Part shown: positions 13,592 through 29,100 of the stretch, in pieces
Numbering within the stretch: position 1 is the first letter of the stretch
How the letters are laid out: each line of letters opens with the position of its first letter
Source: Puffinus mauretanicus
Taxonomy: Eukaryota > Chordata > Aves > Procellariiformes > Procellariidae
Direction of reading: 5' to 3'
DNA length: 64,000 nucleotides
Assembly: GCA_023333565.1 (NCBI GenBank)
Contig: JAJKFH010000052.1
Span: 1,178,001 to 1,242,000 of the forward strand
Made by a program: the position numbers and the translations under genes
The notes under the pieces: model-generated
Database searches by the model: none
Seen by the model: only the letters and a program-made list of their open reading frames with translations
Told to the model about the DNA's origin: nothing

Positions 13592-16500
13592 CTTTTTTGT
13601 TGTGGTTTTTTCCTCCTCTGATCTTAAGTGGTACTGTAAAGACCCACTCAAAATTGAGCCCAGCCTGTGCTACACAGTTACAGATAAAATAAGTGGCAGT
13701 ATAAATCTTGAAGGGATTGGTCTAATTTAAACCAAGTCAGGGTAAAACGCAGAGGAAGAACCAAAAGGATATGTTTACTCTATAGAGAGGTATTTACTAT
13801 TAGTTATTCATTTATAGGTCAATGTTCACTGTATTAATTAAAATTTGAGAGTGTGTCTGGCTAGTTATACCATTTTTAAGTAGTACAATATGTTACTGGA
13901 GGTGATGAGAATGTCTCAGAGTTAACTTTCAGCTAACGAAATGAAGATATTAGAAGTTTAAAGACGCAAAGGGTGAGATGTGCAGCAGTCTTCACAGGTA
14001 AACAAAAAAAAGTACAGCAAAGAGGGAAAATATTTTGGAAGCTGTTATTTGCTCAAGTTACTCAAGCAAAACAAAACATATTGTGATTGATTTATGAATG
14101 GTGATGGCAAACACTTTTAAAAAATCTATTTCCAATTCCCTTTTTGAGTAAATCAGTCTCCTAATTGTTTTAATAAATTTCAGTATTCCTCCTCTTCCTC
14201 AGCTCACCTCTTATCCGCTCCTTACCTACAGTTAAGCCTGTCCCATGCTTGGGGAAAATATCTCATATAAAACTGAAGCGACACATTCTAACTAACACAG
14301 GAAGCATGAGCTGTGTCTCGGTACGGATCACGTAAAACAAAAGCTAGCCAAAGCTCCAGAAAAACTAAAATCACACTAAGAACAACACCAGACTTAAAGC
14401 ATCTCCCTGTGGACGTAATCTAGTAAGGTCTGTATACTGTGGAAATGCTTGGTTTCTCTCCTGAAGAGTGGCAACTGAAGGCGAGATGCTACAGTTCAAA
14501 TGCAGGCCGCTCTCTGGGAGGAAGCAGCATTACACTGGCTGTTCAATATTTGCGATTTTACTAGTTTTTGTTAGGACGTCTTCACTAACAGTTAGCATTT
14601 GCTGAGTTTTATATAAATGGTGGAGGGGTAAAAAAGGTCATTTATCTGGTTTTGGGGTATTTTTGGCCACATTACAAGGTAACACAGGTCTGTATGCTAA
14701 ATCCGTAGGGCTGGTTGGGAACTCCCATAACTCTTTCAGCACTGGGAAAGGTGCTGAAAATTTTCCATCCAGGTGTCCACTTTGTTTCAAGTTTTGTCGC
14801 CTGCCTAAAGTCCGAAGTGTCTCATCAGCTTGCATTAAGACTGAAGAGTAGTACACTCCACCCAGAAGTGACAGTTCATTGACAAATAGTTCTCCCCTGT
14901 TTTACCCACCTTTGGAGGTCAGCTTCAGGAGTTTTGCATCAGTTTCAGTGCTCATTCACACAACAGATCACTTGATATTAAACAGACAAGAAGTCATTCA
15001 CAGACTGATATGGATTGATAAAAGTTGGGAGAAGTGTTCACAGACAAAAGTAAAAACTTCTTACACATTTAGACATCTGGAACCTACAAAAATATATTCT
15101 ACCAGCTAAATATTTTACTAAAATTTAGGCAAGTAAAGTAGGTTTTACATCCAGGAATTTGTGTTTCAACAACGGTTTGTGTGTGTTTTAAAGACACTGA
15201 ACAGAAAACAAGTTCCTTAAGAAGATTATCAAAAAAGACAATTTAATTAACTTACTACCAATGTGCATTCTCAGCATTTCATTAAGTTTTCTCAACATAC
15301 TCCATGGAATACTGTAAGGTAATAAAAAAATACTCAGGGGTACTCAAAAAAAATGTACTGTAAGTTACTCCAAATAGCCAAGTCTTTCTAATACATATTC
15401 TTGACAGGTGGTCTTTTTAGAGGTAGAGGATTCATTCAGGGAAAGAAAAGACTGAATACAAGCTACAGATTTCATGTATAACTTTCAGATGAGCCTGAAG
15501 AAAACACCTAGATTTAACTTCCACTAAAAAGTATTTTATGTGAAAGGGTTAAACGACTTGTTCTTCATACCACGCTTCAAAGGTATGCTTTATTCACGTC
15601 TTGCTCAGCTGCCAAATGCAGACCTCTCCAGAGCTCCTTTTTCAACCATAGATGTCCTAAAAAGCCTTTTAATGTTGCGTTCTAATCACACCCTCAAGCA
15701 TGTGCGCCATTATCACTTATTCTTTAAAAATCAGAGCTAAAAGCAAAACTGATTACTGCAAGAAATCTGTCTCCTTGAAAAAAAATTGATTCAGAGTATC
15801 TTACTTAAAAGAAAGGATAGAAAATTAAAGGGATACTGTTATGGTTAATATCTTTAAAAATGTTTAATTTGTCTTCCTTCATGGAAGCTTAAAATTGAAA
15901 TTGCTTTCCAAATGAAATGTATTTCCCCATTTACACAAAATTTTCTGGCTATGCTTGAGACCTTTTTATTTACTTCTCAACTGCCTATATGAACCACAGC
16001 TAGAATAAGTTATTACACTATACAGGATATTTATTTGGATATATTTTTTAATTCCATAAAAGCAATTCTTTTTTTTTTTCAGTCAAGGGCTCTGTAAGGT
16101 CTGTGATGTTCATAATTAACTAACATGCCCAATAAACATATAAATGTGCATGTATTTTTGCACTTCTTTCTTCTTTATTTTTAAAGTGTATACCACAACT
16201 ACATGAACCATGACATTCCTGGCCCAATTCACTGACCTCTATTCCCATTCCCACTAGCCAACCAAGGAAAATCCAAATGAGAAACCTTCTTCTCCATGTC
16301 CAACAAGCCTCCAGGCCTTGGCACAATCCCTAGAATATTTTTGCACCTTGATAGCAAAGTAGGTTAATAAAGTCTTTGGTCATATCCTCTAGATATATAC
16401 CTAGTTTCCTGCAATAATCATCCCCAACATCTTAAGTTTCACTATCAGCTTTCCCTCCCATCTCTCATCCTTCCTACCCCCATCTCGCTGGCGTGGCAGG

Positions 16501-19500
16501 ACGGGGACAAAGCAAAACAACAAAAAACGGTGACTAAACTCCTTTTTGCCTCATTACTCCAATGAAGCTACACAATGATCACTGTGAACCAGCACCGCAC
16601 CTCATCTCAATTAATGTCTCAGTATTTCATCTTCCAGGCTAAATCTACCGTATTTCAGCCATTCATTTTTTTCATCATTATCATGTTTGGCTGTTTGCCA
16701 GCATATGAAAAAATCAGAAGAGTATTCAAACCAAAGTCTGCAACAAATATTTGAAACACAGTACTTCATTCCAAAGTAACTACACTCCAGCATTCTCTGC
16801 TACCACCAAGAGAAATAATTGTATCTGTTCGTTAAGTAGTAAGCCTCAGGTCTTTGATACATTTGTTGTATGAGGCTCACAGTACCTTTTAATTTTACGA
16901 AATACTGCTATTTATATTCATCTCCCCAAATTCTGGAGCAACGATAAATCTATAAACATTCATCAAGGTTTTTACCTGGAAGAGGCAACTCTTATTTACT
17001 GACCTTCCAAGTTTCAACTTATATCCTATCCATTCCTTATTATAATGCAAATATTTATTACAATAATACAGAATACAGTATTGCAACTCAGAATGTTTCT
17101 TAGTTGCCACTCTCTCTTCCATTCCCTTTACCAGAAATTATTTTAGACAACAGTATTTTTATTTATCTGTCTTGCATGGAAATGGATATTAGAATCACAG
17201 AACTTTAAAATATTAATTAAAATATACATTAAGCTTATAAGGTTAATAATTCCCAAAACCAACACTTAACAATGGCCAAAGTAAACACTAACCAGAGACA
17301 TTTCAATTCCTCCTCTACTGAATACACCAAAACTAAGAGCTGAGAAACAAAATGAACAGCACATCTGGCAAAAGTTCTTTTCGTGCTACCTCTTTCAGAG
17401 ACAATACAGCTTTTTCTCGTAATGGCAACTCAAACTGAAGATAATCCTTTATATATTTTGACAATAGTGGTAAAGAGCCCAAATACATTAACGCCAGCTT
17501 CCTTGTTGTGGTATACAAGGCAACCGGCCATCAGTTTTTCTGATGCTTCCTCGGCACATTTTACTCATCTGCTGCTATTTTTTTTTTCCTATGTAAAGAT
17601 GTCTCTGTGATCAACACTGCACAGTCATTCTTTCTTTGAATTACTGTAGGAACAGAAGGGACATGTCAAACCACAAGTGTGAGATAAACTCACAACCTGT
17701 ACATCCCAGAAGTCTAGGAGATGCTTTAGGGTTACAAGATATTTTTGGAATGTGAAAGAAGTGCTTTTTATTTTAGTATATGTTAATGAAGATTTAAGAA
17801 AGACACACAACCTTGCAAAGAAGAAAAAAAAAATCAAGCTTATATTTATTAACAGGAAGTTTAAAGAGACATCAGTCTCCCATTACCATGGACCAGTGAA
17901 GTGAATGATCCTCTGTCACATACCATCAAGTCTCATAGTGCTGTAAAAATTCCACCTATTTCCTTGACAGTCTCAATTACATTGGAGCCATAACCACTCC
18001 TTTTCATTAGATACAAAAGGCAATCTCAGAAATATTAAGATATTAGAGTGACAGACTAAAATAGACAGGTAAATAGTACCTTTGAATTAACAGCCTGCTG
18101 AGAGCGATACAAGACATTTTAAAATTCTTTCATGTCTGTGACAGGCAGAATGTGTAACCAATGCAATTTCTCATCTTGTTGATAATTCTATGAGAGATCG
18201 TTTGACTTACTACTCAAATGACTGAAATACTGTAAAATTTGAAAAATCTAAATTTTCAGGTAAAAGCAAGTCCCTGTCTATATAATTTTTTTAAAACCTC
18301 CTGGTATTGAGCATTTGGCAGTCAGTATTGTTCTTGTCAAAGTTCAAGTCCTTTAACCTTAACCTTCTACCTTTGTAACACTTCCCAAGACTTAACATTA
18401 CCCCCTTTCCAACTGTCATAAAGTATATGACCATCACTCAAACAAATAATTAGTTTTTTTTGCAAGACAGGACAGCATCACTATGCCAGTATTATATCTA
18501 ATGCTTATCTGAAGCAAAGCATACCTTTTCACATGATTTGTTAAAGCCAGTGAACGAACGTCTAGCTTCAGAACTGAGAAATTTTTCCACTGCAAGTCTA
18601 TCTGAATGTTTAATAATTGCATATTAATACAGGAACAAAATAAATGATGAATGTAAAAACAGTGATACTGATTTTTGCTGGTCTCTATTGCTGACTTTAG
18701 TTTTGTTTCCTTTTCCAGGATAATATTTTCAGATTGAAGTAGAACTGAGTAATAAATTCATTATAATGATCAATAACTGAAACATTAATCAGTGATATCA
18801 TCAACCATACCAAACCCTCAGAGATTAAAATATAAATGTACTTCAGGTATAAAATGAAAGATATGTTACTGTGGCTCTGTTGGCTGATGTGCAGTGTATT
18901 TTCTATTGCTAAACAGAATATCTCACACATTTCTTTTACTGGCATTCACAAATAAAGGAGAGATCACTCAGAATGGTCTTGCTCCTTTAATCTCATCCTT
19001 CCATAATACTTATTGCATTAGCTTTATGTCTTCATTTAATACCTTTGATCAGGTCCTGAAGGTGTGATATGCTTACTGGCCAGCAATCAAAGCACTGGCT
19101 TGTTACAAAAGGTGTCATAAGACAGAGTAGCAAAGTTCAAAGGTTCATTGGAAGGCCTTGTCCCCTGTTCCTCTCCAAGTGCTGATGCTGGCAGGATGGT
19201 ACCCCTACACACTGTTGAAAAGTTTTGGTTTTTTATATTAGTAAATGTCTACAAGACTTGTCAGCAGAACAAAAAAAACAACCAGCCCTGTTCATCTCAT
19301 GGTGCCAGTGCCCAAGTAAACAGGTACAAGAAGCAGGCGCTGGAGGAGACCGCACACTCAAGAAGGCAGCACAGTTTCAGTGATACTTGGCCTTTTTCCC
19401 CCCTTTTAAAACCTGCCCACAATACGTAGTCTTAGACAACTGTTTAAAATATTACAGGATCTTCAAGGAAAGTGTGCTTCTTCCTTCCCCCCCTGCAAAA

Positions 19501-19995
19501 AAACAACCTGAATTGCTATAAACCAAACTAATTTACATCCTACACAGCAGCTGTTTTGGTTTCACAACTTCATCCAAAGTCAGACCTGCAGGGCTCTTGT
19601 CTAACCTATTACTTTCAAAGCTATGTTTAGTTTTAAATTATCTCAAACTGACCCAAAAATCCTAATATATGTTTCTCTATTCTGAGTCAGCCAAAAACCT
19701 CGTGATAACATAAATCACTACCATGGGTGTAATTCCAGTCTTGGGACATTCTGAAGTAAAATACAACTCTTGGAAGAAAACGCAGAATTTCAAAGGGAAA
19801 TGAAATTAATGGCTCTAAAACACTTGAAACCCAAAGTTTAAACAATAGTTCAGTATGAAATAAAAATGATTACAGAAGGATCCCCTTTACTGGGTCACAT
19901 GACAGGTGGCAAAATCTTCTTGGGAACAACTGTGGAAGTGATGATATATACATTTAATATTCAAATTACCAAACACCTGTCAGTTCTAATGTTTT

Positions 19996-20100
19996 AGATG
20001 AGGCTTTAGATGAGTAAACACTAGCATAAAAATGATAAGGTAACATGCCCAAGACAGACATAAGAGAAAAAGCCACAAGTAGGTCAAGGTTGGTCCCAAT
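19996..20100 (-). mobile_element. Possible MIR-like fragment, reverse orientation
   Basis: The plus strand reads TAGATGAGG, then AAGGTAACATGCCCAAGA, then a CACAAGTAGG segment and GGTCAAGG. This resembles the reverse complement of the MIR core (GATGAGGAAAC ... TTGCCCAAGGTCAC). It is strongly diverged and identified by eye only. Confidence 0.4.
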
Positions 20101-23100
20101 TCTGTCAACATTCACTACTTTTCTTCAGCTGCTTCAGAAAACAATAAACAATCCAAACCTAAAGAACATAAATGCTTTTCTCTTCAGCAGGGGCAAAAGG
20201 AAAGCTGCAATTTAGATTATGGGCTTGGGTAAGTATGTCAATGCCCTGCTGTCAAAAGCACAGTGGAAGACCTTAATCCTGACTTTTCAGATACAATCGA
20301 TGAGCAAATATGCTCAGAAAAGCAGTTTGATACCTTGAGCTATCTATCATTACTCAAAACATAAATAAAAGGTACTTTTCACTTCATAATTGAAAACTGC
20401 TTTTAGTTAAGCTGTTAGGTAGAACTCTTATTCACTTGAATTAAATCAGGTGACCTATGGTAAAATAGATTTAAAAAAAAAAAAATTTTTGCCTATCAGT
20501 ATTGCTTTATGACATTCTCCATTAGAATACTTATGCATAAAGACTGACAGCATGCAGGATCTGTGCTAGTTGTTCCTTAGCCATTGACACAGAGGTATTC
20601 CACAGAACGTGCACAGAGACTCTCCCTGTCAAGAAGCAGTCTGGATCTATATAGAGAAGATAAATGTCTTGCTCTGCCAGATCATAAATGGCAACTTTTA
20701 ACGGGTTTAAGATTTAAACCTGAAAAGAATTCTAGCAGGTCTTAATTTCATATTCTTTTGTTCCAGTTCATCTTCTGAATATTCACTTGTGAAGCAGTAG
20801 TCAACAGAAGACTAACAATTCAGGACACTGTCACATGAATGCTAGTTCAGGCACAGCGGATGGGCTGCCACGAACGTGGCTGTGAAACTGCATCCTTAAC
20901 CAAATGCAGCTCCTAAATTAAAGCTGAGTCTTTCAAATCAGATATTTACTATAATTGTCAGCAAGGATGAGGCATACAAAAAAATCTGAAAACATCATGG
21001 ACAGTAACAGTGAATTCATTCAGTCAATTCAAAACAGTGAAAGGAATAAGGGATGAGGAAAAGCAGAGTTTTCCCTATTTAAATTAGCAGCAATTATTAT
21101 GTGGGAGCTTCTCTCCCCAACAATTTGAATTTAGACATAAAAATAAGGTAGATGCTAGTTATTACTCATTGTGTTTATTTCACTTTAAGAGCTGGGTGTT
21201 TTTCTTGATACAACCCTTGATTGTTTTTGTGTTTGGTTTTTTTTTTCCCGTTTACATATGCTGAACTACAAGAAAACATAAACCATTAAACTCCATTGTC
21301 CTTTAACTGTACCTCATGTTAACAAGATTAGTTTCTAGAACGTTGACTTCGAGGACATGTGCCCTTAACAAAACTATTGGCAGACCTTCATTTTCCAAGA
21401 TGTCACATTCAGCCTGTGTCTATTCTTGTTTGTTCTGGATACGTCCTTGCAATTGAAATAGGAATCATGACTTAAAAATCCTAATTGAATGGAATACTCC
21501 TCACTTTTGTTTAAAAACCCAAAAAACCAGCATCTCAATTTTCTTGTATTGTTTTGACTATTATTATTTTTTATATGTCCACAAAGAGTTAAAAGCTACT
21601 TTGCAGATGCACCTTTCTAAACTGTTAGCCACCGCTCAAGCCAGATGCAATAACTTTGAAGTTAAGGCATAGTTGGACGCTAAGTACTCTCTACAGTCTA
21701 CATTTGTAACCTTGTGCAGTATTACATTATGCATATTTATTTTATGAATATCATGTCTTTCCATGACCTATTTAATCCATGTCCCTTCAGTCAATCAGAA
21801 CAATAACAACAAGAATAATTTTGCTTCATCAACATACCCACAAGCTACAAATCAACATCAAGGAGGTCTGGTCTACAGGATTTCAAAAGCACTTGGGGAG
21901 AAGACAGGAGAGTCAGAAAGCACTAAGAGATTCAGAAAATTCTCTTCGTTTTACCTAGGAATTGATAAAATTAAGGAAGATGGATTGCAAGCAATCTGGG
22001 AATAACCAATATATTCTCTTCCTTCTTCCTTAAAGCTTACCTGCAAGATATTCTGCCTCCAAATAAGAGAGCTGAAGTAAACGAGCCAACAAGAATTTAC
22101 AGAAACCTCCAAAGAAAAGTTATATTGCTCTACAAGAACAGCCTTTTTAACCATGCTTTTGTTCTGCTTACTATGTAATCTCTGGGGGGAAAAAGCTCTT
22201 ATTTAGGGCTTTCAAATAGTTTCATATCGGTTGTCAAGAGCCTTTAAAAATGAAGGCAGCAGGAAGCCAAAAAGGTACTCTGTTAAAAGACAGAAAGTCA
22301 TACACTTCTATTCAGAAATCAGTGCACTGTGAGCTTCCACTCCAGGCAGAAATGCCATACATAAATGAAAAGGGTTCAAGATGGACTGTGATATAGCTTT
22401 TCCTGTATTTCCTGTAATAAACCATAACCTATTAATTAGGAACCAAAACAGTTAAAAGAAAGATAAAATGGTTTTCAGTGAAACAAAGTCCACTGACCCA
22501 GACCACATGCTAGACTTTCTCCTTCCTAATCTACAACTAGCTTGGCTTTCAAGTCTCATTTGCAGAGCCCAACAAGTGCTACCACAGATCTTAGCAATTA
22601 CTTCACATGAAGAAGATTGCTCACTTCTGAAAATTGCTACTACCTTTATGGAACAAATTTTGCTATTCATAGACAAACATTCTTCAATAGTTACAAGAAT
22701 TTATATTAAATAAAATAATAAAATGCATTATCTGAAATTAAAAACCCTATGCACACTTTCAAGAGAGAAGGGAAAGTCATAGCTTTTCAGAAAAAAACTA
22801 ATAATGTAGATCAAAGCCAGAATAACTACTTGACCATCAATTCAGTATCATCCTCAGCTTTATTGCTCCCATTAAGCAAAGGCTCTATTCTGACACTACA
22901 TTTAGCTTACAAAATGAAGAGAACTATAAGAGCACCGCCTGGTGGTGCCAGAATAATGAAGAAAAACATTGCCATGAAACCAGGAATAGATTTAGGATTA
23001 AAATTTGGAAAAGCACCATTCCAAAATGACAAGGAAACTAAAATACCAGTTTCTCTGGTGAGCAATTTTTTTGCACCTATTAAAATGCATTTGCATATGA

Positions 23101-26100
23101 AAGAGAATGGGGGAAAGAAAATCCTTCTCTAGAGTCCAAGGATTCCTACATTTCTCAGTATATTTTACTTTTCCACAAAGTTTCCTGCAAGAGTTCTTGA
23201 ACAGAAAGCTCTGAATTTATTTTTTTCAAATTACACATGAATACCATCATACCATGTTCTCAGAAAATTAAAGAAATAACAGAAGATAATTTATCAAAGT
23301 ACATATTCTACAAAACGATTCTGCTATAACCATTCTGGTGTTACATCCAACATCATAAACAGCATAAAAATTCCACTCACACACATATGCTTCCAAGCCT
23401 TTATGGAAAAATACCACATCAGGAAATTAAAGAACGATACTACTAGGACACACTGATTCTGCTACAGCCCTCATGATTAAAGCTCAAATTCTTACTAAGC
23501 ACTTTCAAACACTGTACATGGCCACGTTCCAAAGTCAGCCATAGCCACGGAAGTTATTTAATATCATGGCTGATATAAGTCTACCTTCATTTATCCATCA
23601 CTCTCACATAACAAAAGAAGATACAGCTTTAAGTATGAAAATGAAGTCCAGACTGTTCTGGTGTTTGGTGTATTGAATAGTAATGCATTTTGGTAAAAGG
23701 CTGTATTCACCTAATGCAGTTTGTCTGGTTTCTTGTTCCCTCTTCCGCGAGGTTGTATGCACTTGTGTCCTCCAACTTTGCACTTGTACGATGTTGTACG
23801 CACTCACACATTACACACCTGAGTTCAGCTGAACACACCTGTCATTTTTTCCATGATTACTGAAACTCCCAGTACGCAATTTGTAGCAAAATTACGGAAC
23901 TCTGAAACCTAGAAAAATGCGCTGAGAATTTCATTGATCAAGGCTCTCAGTGTACTCTACAATATATAACCAAATATTAAAAGTATCAGTACCTTAATAA
24001 TTTTAATATATTACACTTTGGCCAAGTTAGGGTGTATTTGACCACAGGCGAGTTGGGGATTTACCTAAAAGATACTCAGTTCTGTGATCTACTTGCTTGA
24101 ATCACAAGTATTTGCACACATTTTACATCCATAGGCCAGTCTGTAGCCCATTCATATGGCATATATGACATACTAAGGAATGCCAAATGTTTCCATAGAG
24201 CAGATGACTTTGCTCTTTTCCAGGTTACTCCTACAATGCACTATGGATGGAGCTCTCGTAATTTCCACAGAGAAGCAGTATTTATTTTCTACAATTTAGC
24301 CCTCCTATCTAAGCACTATTGTCTTCATTTAAACATGTTGTTGATAAGCTACACTTCATACAAAGTACCACAGACAATACTGGAAAATAAGAAAAAGGGG
24401 TGGAAGTGATGAAAAGGACAGTCAGAACACAGTGGGGGAAAAAAAAGTAAAGAAAATATGTTACCTATGTTGGTTTTTTTAAAAGCATGGCTTACTGCTA
24501 CAACAACAACATTAATTTTCATAACCTCTCTGTATTTAGATAGCAGATAATTACTAAGGTTTGCACCATCTTTAGCTACCACCCCACTCACGACCCATCC
24601 CATCCACTACCACTCGCATTCACTTTTTCCTTGTTGCTGCTTATTATGGTCAAACACTATTATCAATAAATAAACGCATTAACCACATAAGCCTCTATCC
24701 TTTACATACATGTTTGCACTGCCTGTCATAAGCCCCTTTCATTTAAGCATCTACTACCTCACTCAAGGGTCTACTTTTAGAAAATTGGATGTAATAGTTA
24801 GTTCGACTCACAGTAAAGCAAAACTTACAGAATCTACTACGTGATGTATTTTCAAATTGTAACACTGGGGCTTTGTCTGTTCCGACAGCACTTAACTGTC
24901 TGTAGAACAGCTGAACCCATCCACATCAGACAACTTCGAGAGCTACAAAACTTCTTCCTGTGTCTGAAAACCAATCTGTACTATTTCAACCCAGACAAGG
25001 TAACTGTCATCTTTGAGAAATGTCATCAGTGCAGGTGCAAGACACAGTCCTGGCCCCGGCCAATGGGATATTTCACACGCAGCAGGGATTCTCCCATGTC
25101 CTCAATCCTGCCTTTCCAGTTAACTCACCCCCATCCCAAGTCTCTCCTCCTAGAAGCTCCCACTCTTCCACTCCACAGGCTTCTGCTCCCATCCATCTCC
25201 AGCACACACATCACCATACACGGTTATTTCCATAACTGGTAACATGGGAGGAGATCTATTCAACTCCAAACCCAACAGTTTGCACCAGTGCTAATGAGTC
25301 TGTTGACTAGTGTAATCAACACTAAAGCTGCATTACCCAAAAACATTATTTATTACTTCAAGAATTTCCCAACTTTACAGGTAATTTAGGACAGACTCAA
25401 ACTGGCATAAATCCAAGCTACAGCTTAGAAACTGAGACTATATTTTCTTTACAGAAAGCGATTACATCATTGTACATACCTACTGCACTAAGCAGTAGAG
25501 AACATAGTCATTGATCACAGCCATTAAATAATCTATTACAGAAATTCAAAATGAACATCAGCTATTAAGTAAGTACCAGGCATATTACATACTTGAATTT
25601 CAGACACAAAATCCAAACATTTTCAGATAGGTTACTCTCATAATAATATTTATAACTTAATCTTTAATCAAGTGCTTACTCTTAGATTCTAAAGGTTACA
25701 GAGGAAATTGCAGTAACTGAGCCAAGCTTCTTTTTATTGAATTCTTTTGACTAGAAATAAATGGGTTTTCAGTAAACCCTAGGAACTGTTCCGAGTACAG
25801 ATCCTAGTTTTTACATTACTTCTCATATTCCAGAAGGATTTTAAAATCTAAATTGCCCCCGTATCATCTTATTCTCTGTTCCAAGGACTTTCATTTTTCA
25901 ATGAATTCAACAAAGTAGCCAGTTCTATTCTCAGGAAATCTCCAGAGTTAGGAAATAAGCACAGAAATCAGAATAACAGAAATCTAAACACAGCAAAGGT
26001 ATAACCAACAAAGGTAGAAAAAAATTAATTTATTCTTTGTCTCAGTTGAAATTCTATTTGGACCAGTCAGAACAGTCCTATAACATATTCTTGCTACCAG

Positions 26101-29100
26101 CAAGTAATTAACATTGCTTCAGCATACCTTATACCAAGTACTGTATGAGAATACAAGTGTTCACGCAATTCGGAACACCGGAATGGTTGTAGGGGTGGCC
26201 ACTACATAGTCAGCATGGAGAACCCTTGTTAGACCAAGCAGAATACAGATGTAAACAGATTAAATGTTGCAACCCAGCTGCACGGTCCACCCAACTAAAT
26301 TATCCTGGGATCATGCAAGAAGATTGCAGCATTCCCTATGTGCCATTTCAATCTTTCAAAAATAGAAAGGGGGGAAAATTTTTCACATTCTGTGTAAAAA
26401 GAAGACTCGACTGCTCCACTGCAACTTTTCTTATTAAGAAACCAAAGGCATGCTGTGCTCAAGTAACCAAAACTTCCATGTAAAAAAATCTGGGAGCTAG
26501 ATCTCACTGGTATACAAAATCTAACAGCAAAGCTACTGTTCAGTATTTGCTTACAAACAACTCAGACAAACAGGACTTCAAAAGCTAACCCTCAAATACA
26601 GAACAGATGGGTCTACTTACATACAGGAGCCTATAGAAATACAGTATTATTCCCCCAAACATCTCCCTCCATCATAAAACTCATTCATCTATGCTCAGTT
26701 TTGCAGACTGTCAGATTCTCAATTCTCTTATTTTCTAACACTGAAATTACAGTTCTTTGTGGATTTTTTTAATATGCCATTTTAAAAATTATATTACCAA
26801 TTATATTAACAAATTATTGTTCATTTTAATAAACACAAATTCAGTTTAAGTAAGCTCTATACAACTTTGAGCTAGCTTTTCTCCTATGAAAAGCTGAATG
26901 TTACGTATTCCAGACTAGAAGACAGAACTTTCCAGAGGATTAAAGATACATGAGACCCAGATACAACCATTACAAGTCATCAAAAACACTTCAAACATAT
27001 CCCAAAGGCTTCCTTCTACTTTACCTGCCCAAAGCTATTTTCACTCTCAATCCCATGGTTCCCCCAAGAAATCAAGCAGCCTAGTGACATCAAGCAGCCT
27101 CATACAACACCCACACTTGTTACTTGCCTTTATTTACTACTCTATTTGATCATATACAGTTGGTATTAATGCTTACACCTTCACCCATTTATAAACACTA
27201 AAGGCATTTGTGGTTTTGGATTAGTGAAATCAACAATTTAAACACTATCTTAAAAAAAGGTGAAAAGAGTTTTTTGGGGGGAGAGGGGAAAAGAACATTT
27301 GAAATATGTCTTCTGAAAAATCAATATTAGATTGTAGATCCAGTCACAAGCTGCTCCACTGTAACATTTGCAGAATTCAAAGGAAAGAGAAAATACTGAA
27401 TGCTACCATGATCTAACTGTATTATCAGCATACAGTTGTCTGTGGATATAAACAACATCAAGATTTGCAGGTGCTGCAAACAACATGCATTTCAAGCGAC
27501 CTGTGAAATGCTGACCTTGGCATAATTTACAGTGAACTAATTTATCCGAAATGGTCCTTGCCCAACTTTGGGAAAAAAAAATGTTATCCACATTCCTTCC
27601 TTCTTGCATCATCTTACAAGACAATAATGAACAATCTAATATATTACTTAGATAGAATTTCACCTAATTCCCAACATCTAATTTAAATGCAAGGAGTTAT
27701 TATATCAATTTCATTTAATTCAGCACATTTGGGGAATAGTCATTTAAATGTTAACAGAATTTTTCTCTTAGTGAAATTTGAAAAAAAAAACAAAACCACA
27801 AACCAAAAAACCCAACTTAAACATATAAGCTTAGCAAAATTTCTGATATAAAAAAAACCTGAATAAGGTCATTGTTCTACTATATTTCTTCACAAATAGA
27901 GTCAGAATCCAATTTAGATAAAGCAATCCTTTAAAAAATACCGACATAGCGATTAAAGATAATCACCTGCAGATCCTTAAATTATGATGGTAAGTGTGAA
28001 ACGCAATACACACTCTGCTCTGTAATGTGCCCATTGCCAGTATTGCCTCTTTTGCCTCAGGCATCCTCATGGTTTCCTCCAAGAAATAACTGGATAAAAA
28101 CGACTTAGTCTCTTTCTTAGGAAATCACTGCCTATCTGCATCAGACGCCCCAGACAACAGAAAAGCTCACTGAAGTGTAACACAAAAAGTGGAAAACCAA
28201 AAAAGCCAGTATTCAGTACAGTGCTCCTACCTGGAATGGTTCTGTCTGGTACCCACTAGCAGTAAAGAGACTCTACCCAACCGAACAATGAAAGGCGACA
28301 TTATTTTAAAAATGTCATCCATAAGAAGTCAGGCAACTATAATGACATTTGTATCACAGCTTCTAATGGAAAGTGTTTGCATGGAACTAGAAAGAACTAA
28401 ACAGTAGTAATCTTTTCTAACTGGAAATTTCTGTTCACATTTTTCTGTTAGTCTATGCAGACAAAGCAGATGCATCATCTGAATGGAAAAGTTTCATATT
28501 TACCTAGATGGGCGAAGATCAGCAGCAATGCTAAACACAACAGTCAATACAGACAACCAAGTCCTCCAAATATCTTGGAAGGATTTTTTTAAAACTATTT
28601 CTGACCATTTTATTTATTAATTTTAAACAATTTTGTTGCCCATTCTAAAAGCAAATTTCACTACACCAAAAATCAACATATCACATTGTAGATGTTTTCC
28701 ACTTTTAAGAAAAACCCTGAGTTATATTCTTGATTAGGACTGTTGTTGCATCTTAGCCAGCTGTAATATCAGTACTTTAAAAGGCTCTTTGGATTTGTCT
28801 TGGATTTGCTTAGTTTGAATGTTTTGTATGGATCTTCTCTCCAGATGACATTATTGGTGTGGATTACTCCTTCCAGAGCCTCTTTATCCAATTCTGGTGA
28901 ATATTCTGTTCCACCCACTGGAGATATCACTTCCTGCTTACAGTTCCCCATTTATGCTCAGCCTCATTCACAATGAGAGCTCCAGGTTAAACTTTAGAGT
29001 CCTTTTGTATTTTTTTGATCAATAACAAAAAAGTCATTTTAGACTAATACAAAATGTCAGATGAAATAGTTTAAAGCAAAGCAAACAATCTAAATGCTAA

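Noticed and set aside
22749..23132. 127-codon plus-strand ORF in NLK intron 1
   Set aside because: Composition and content look random, and no transposon or host domain was recognised.
24841..25242. 133-codon plus-strand ORF in NLK intron 1
   Set aside because: No domain, no homology recognised and no splice or promoter context. Most likely a chance ORF.
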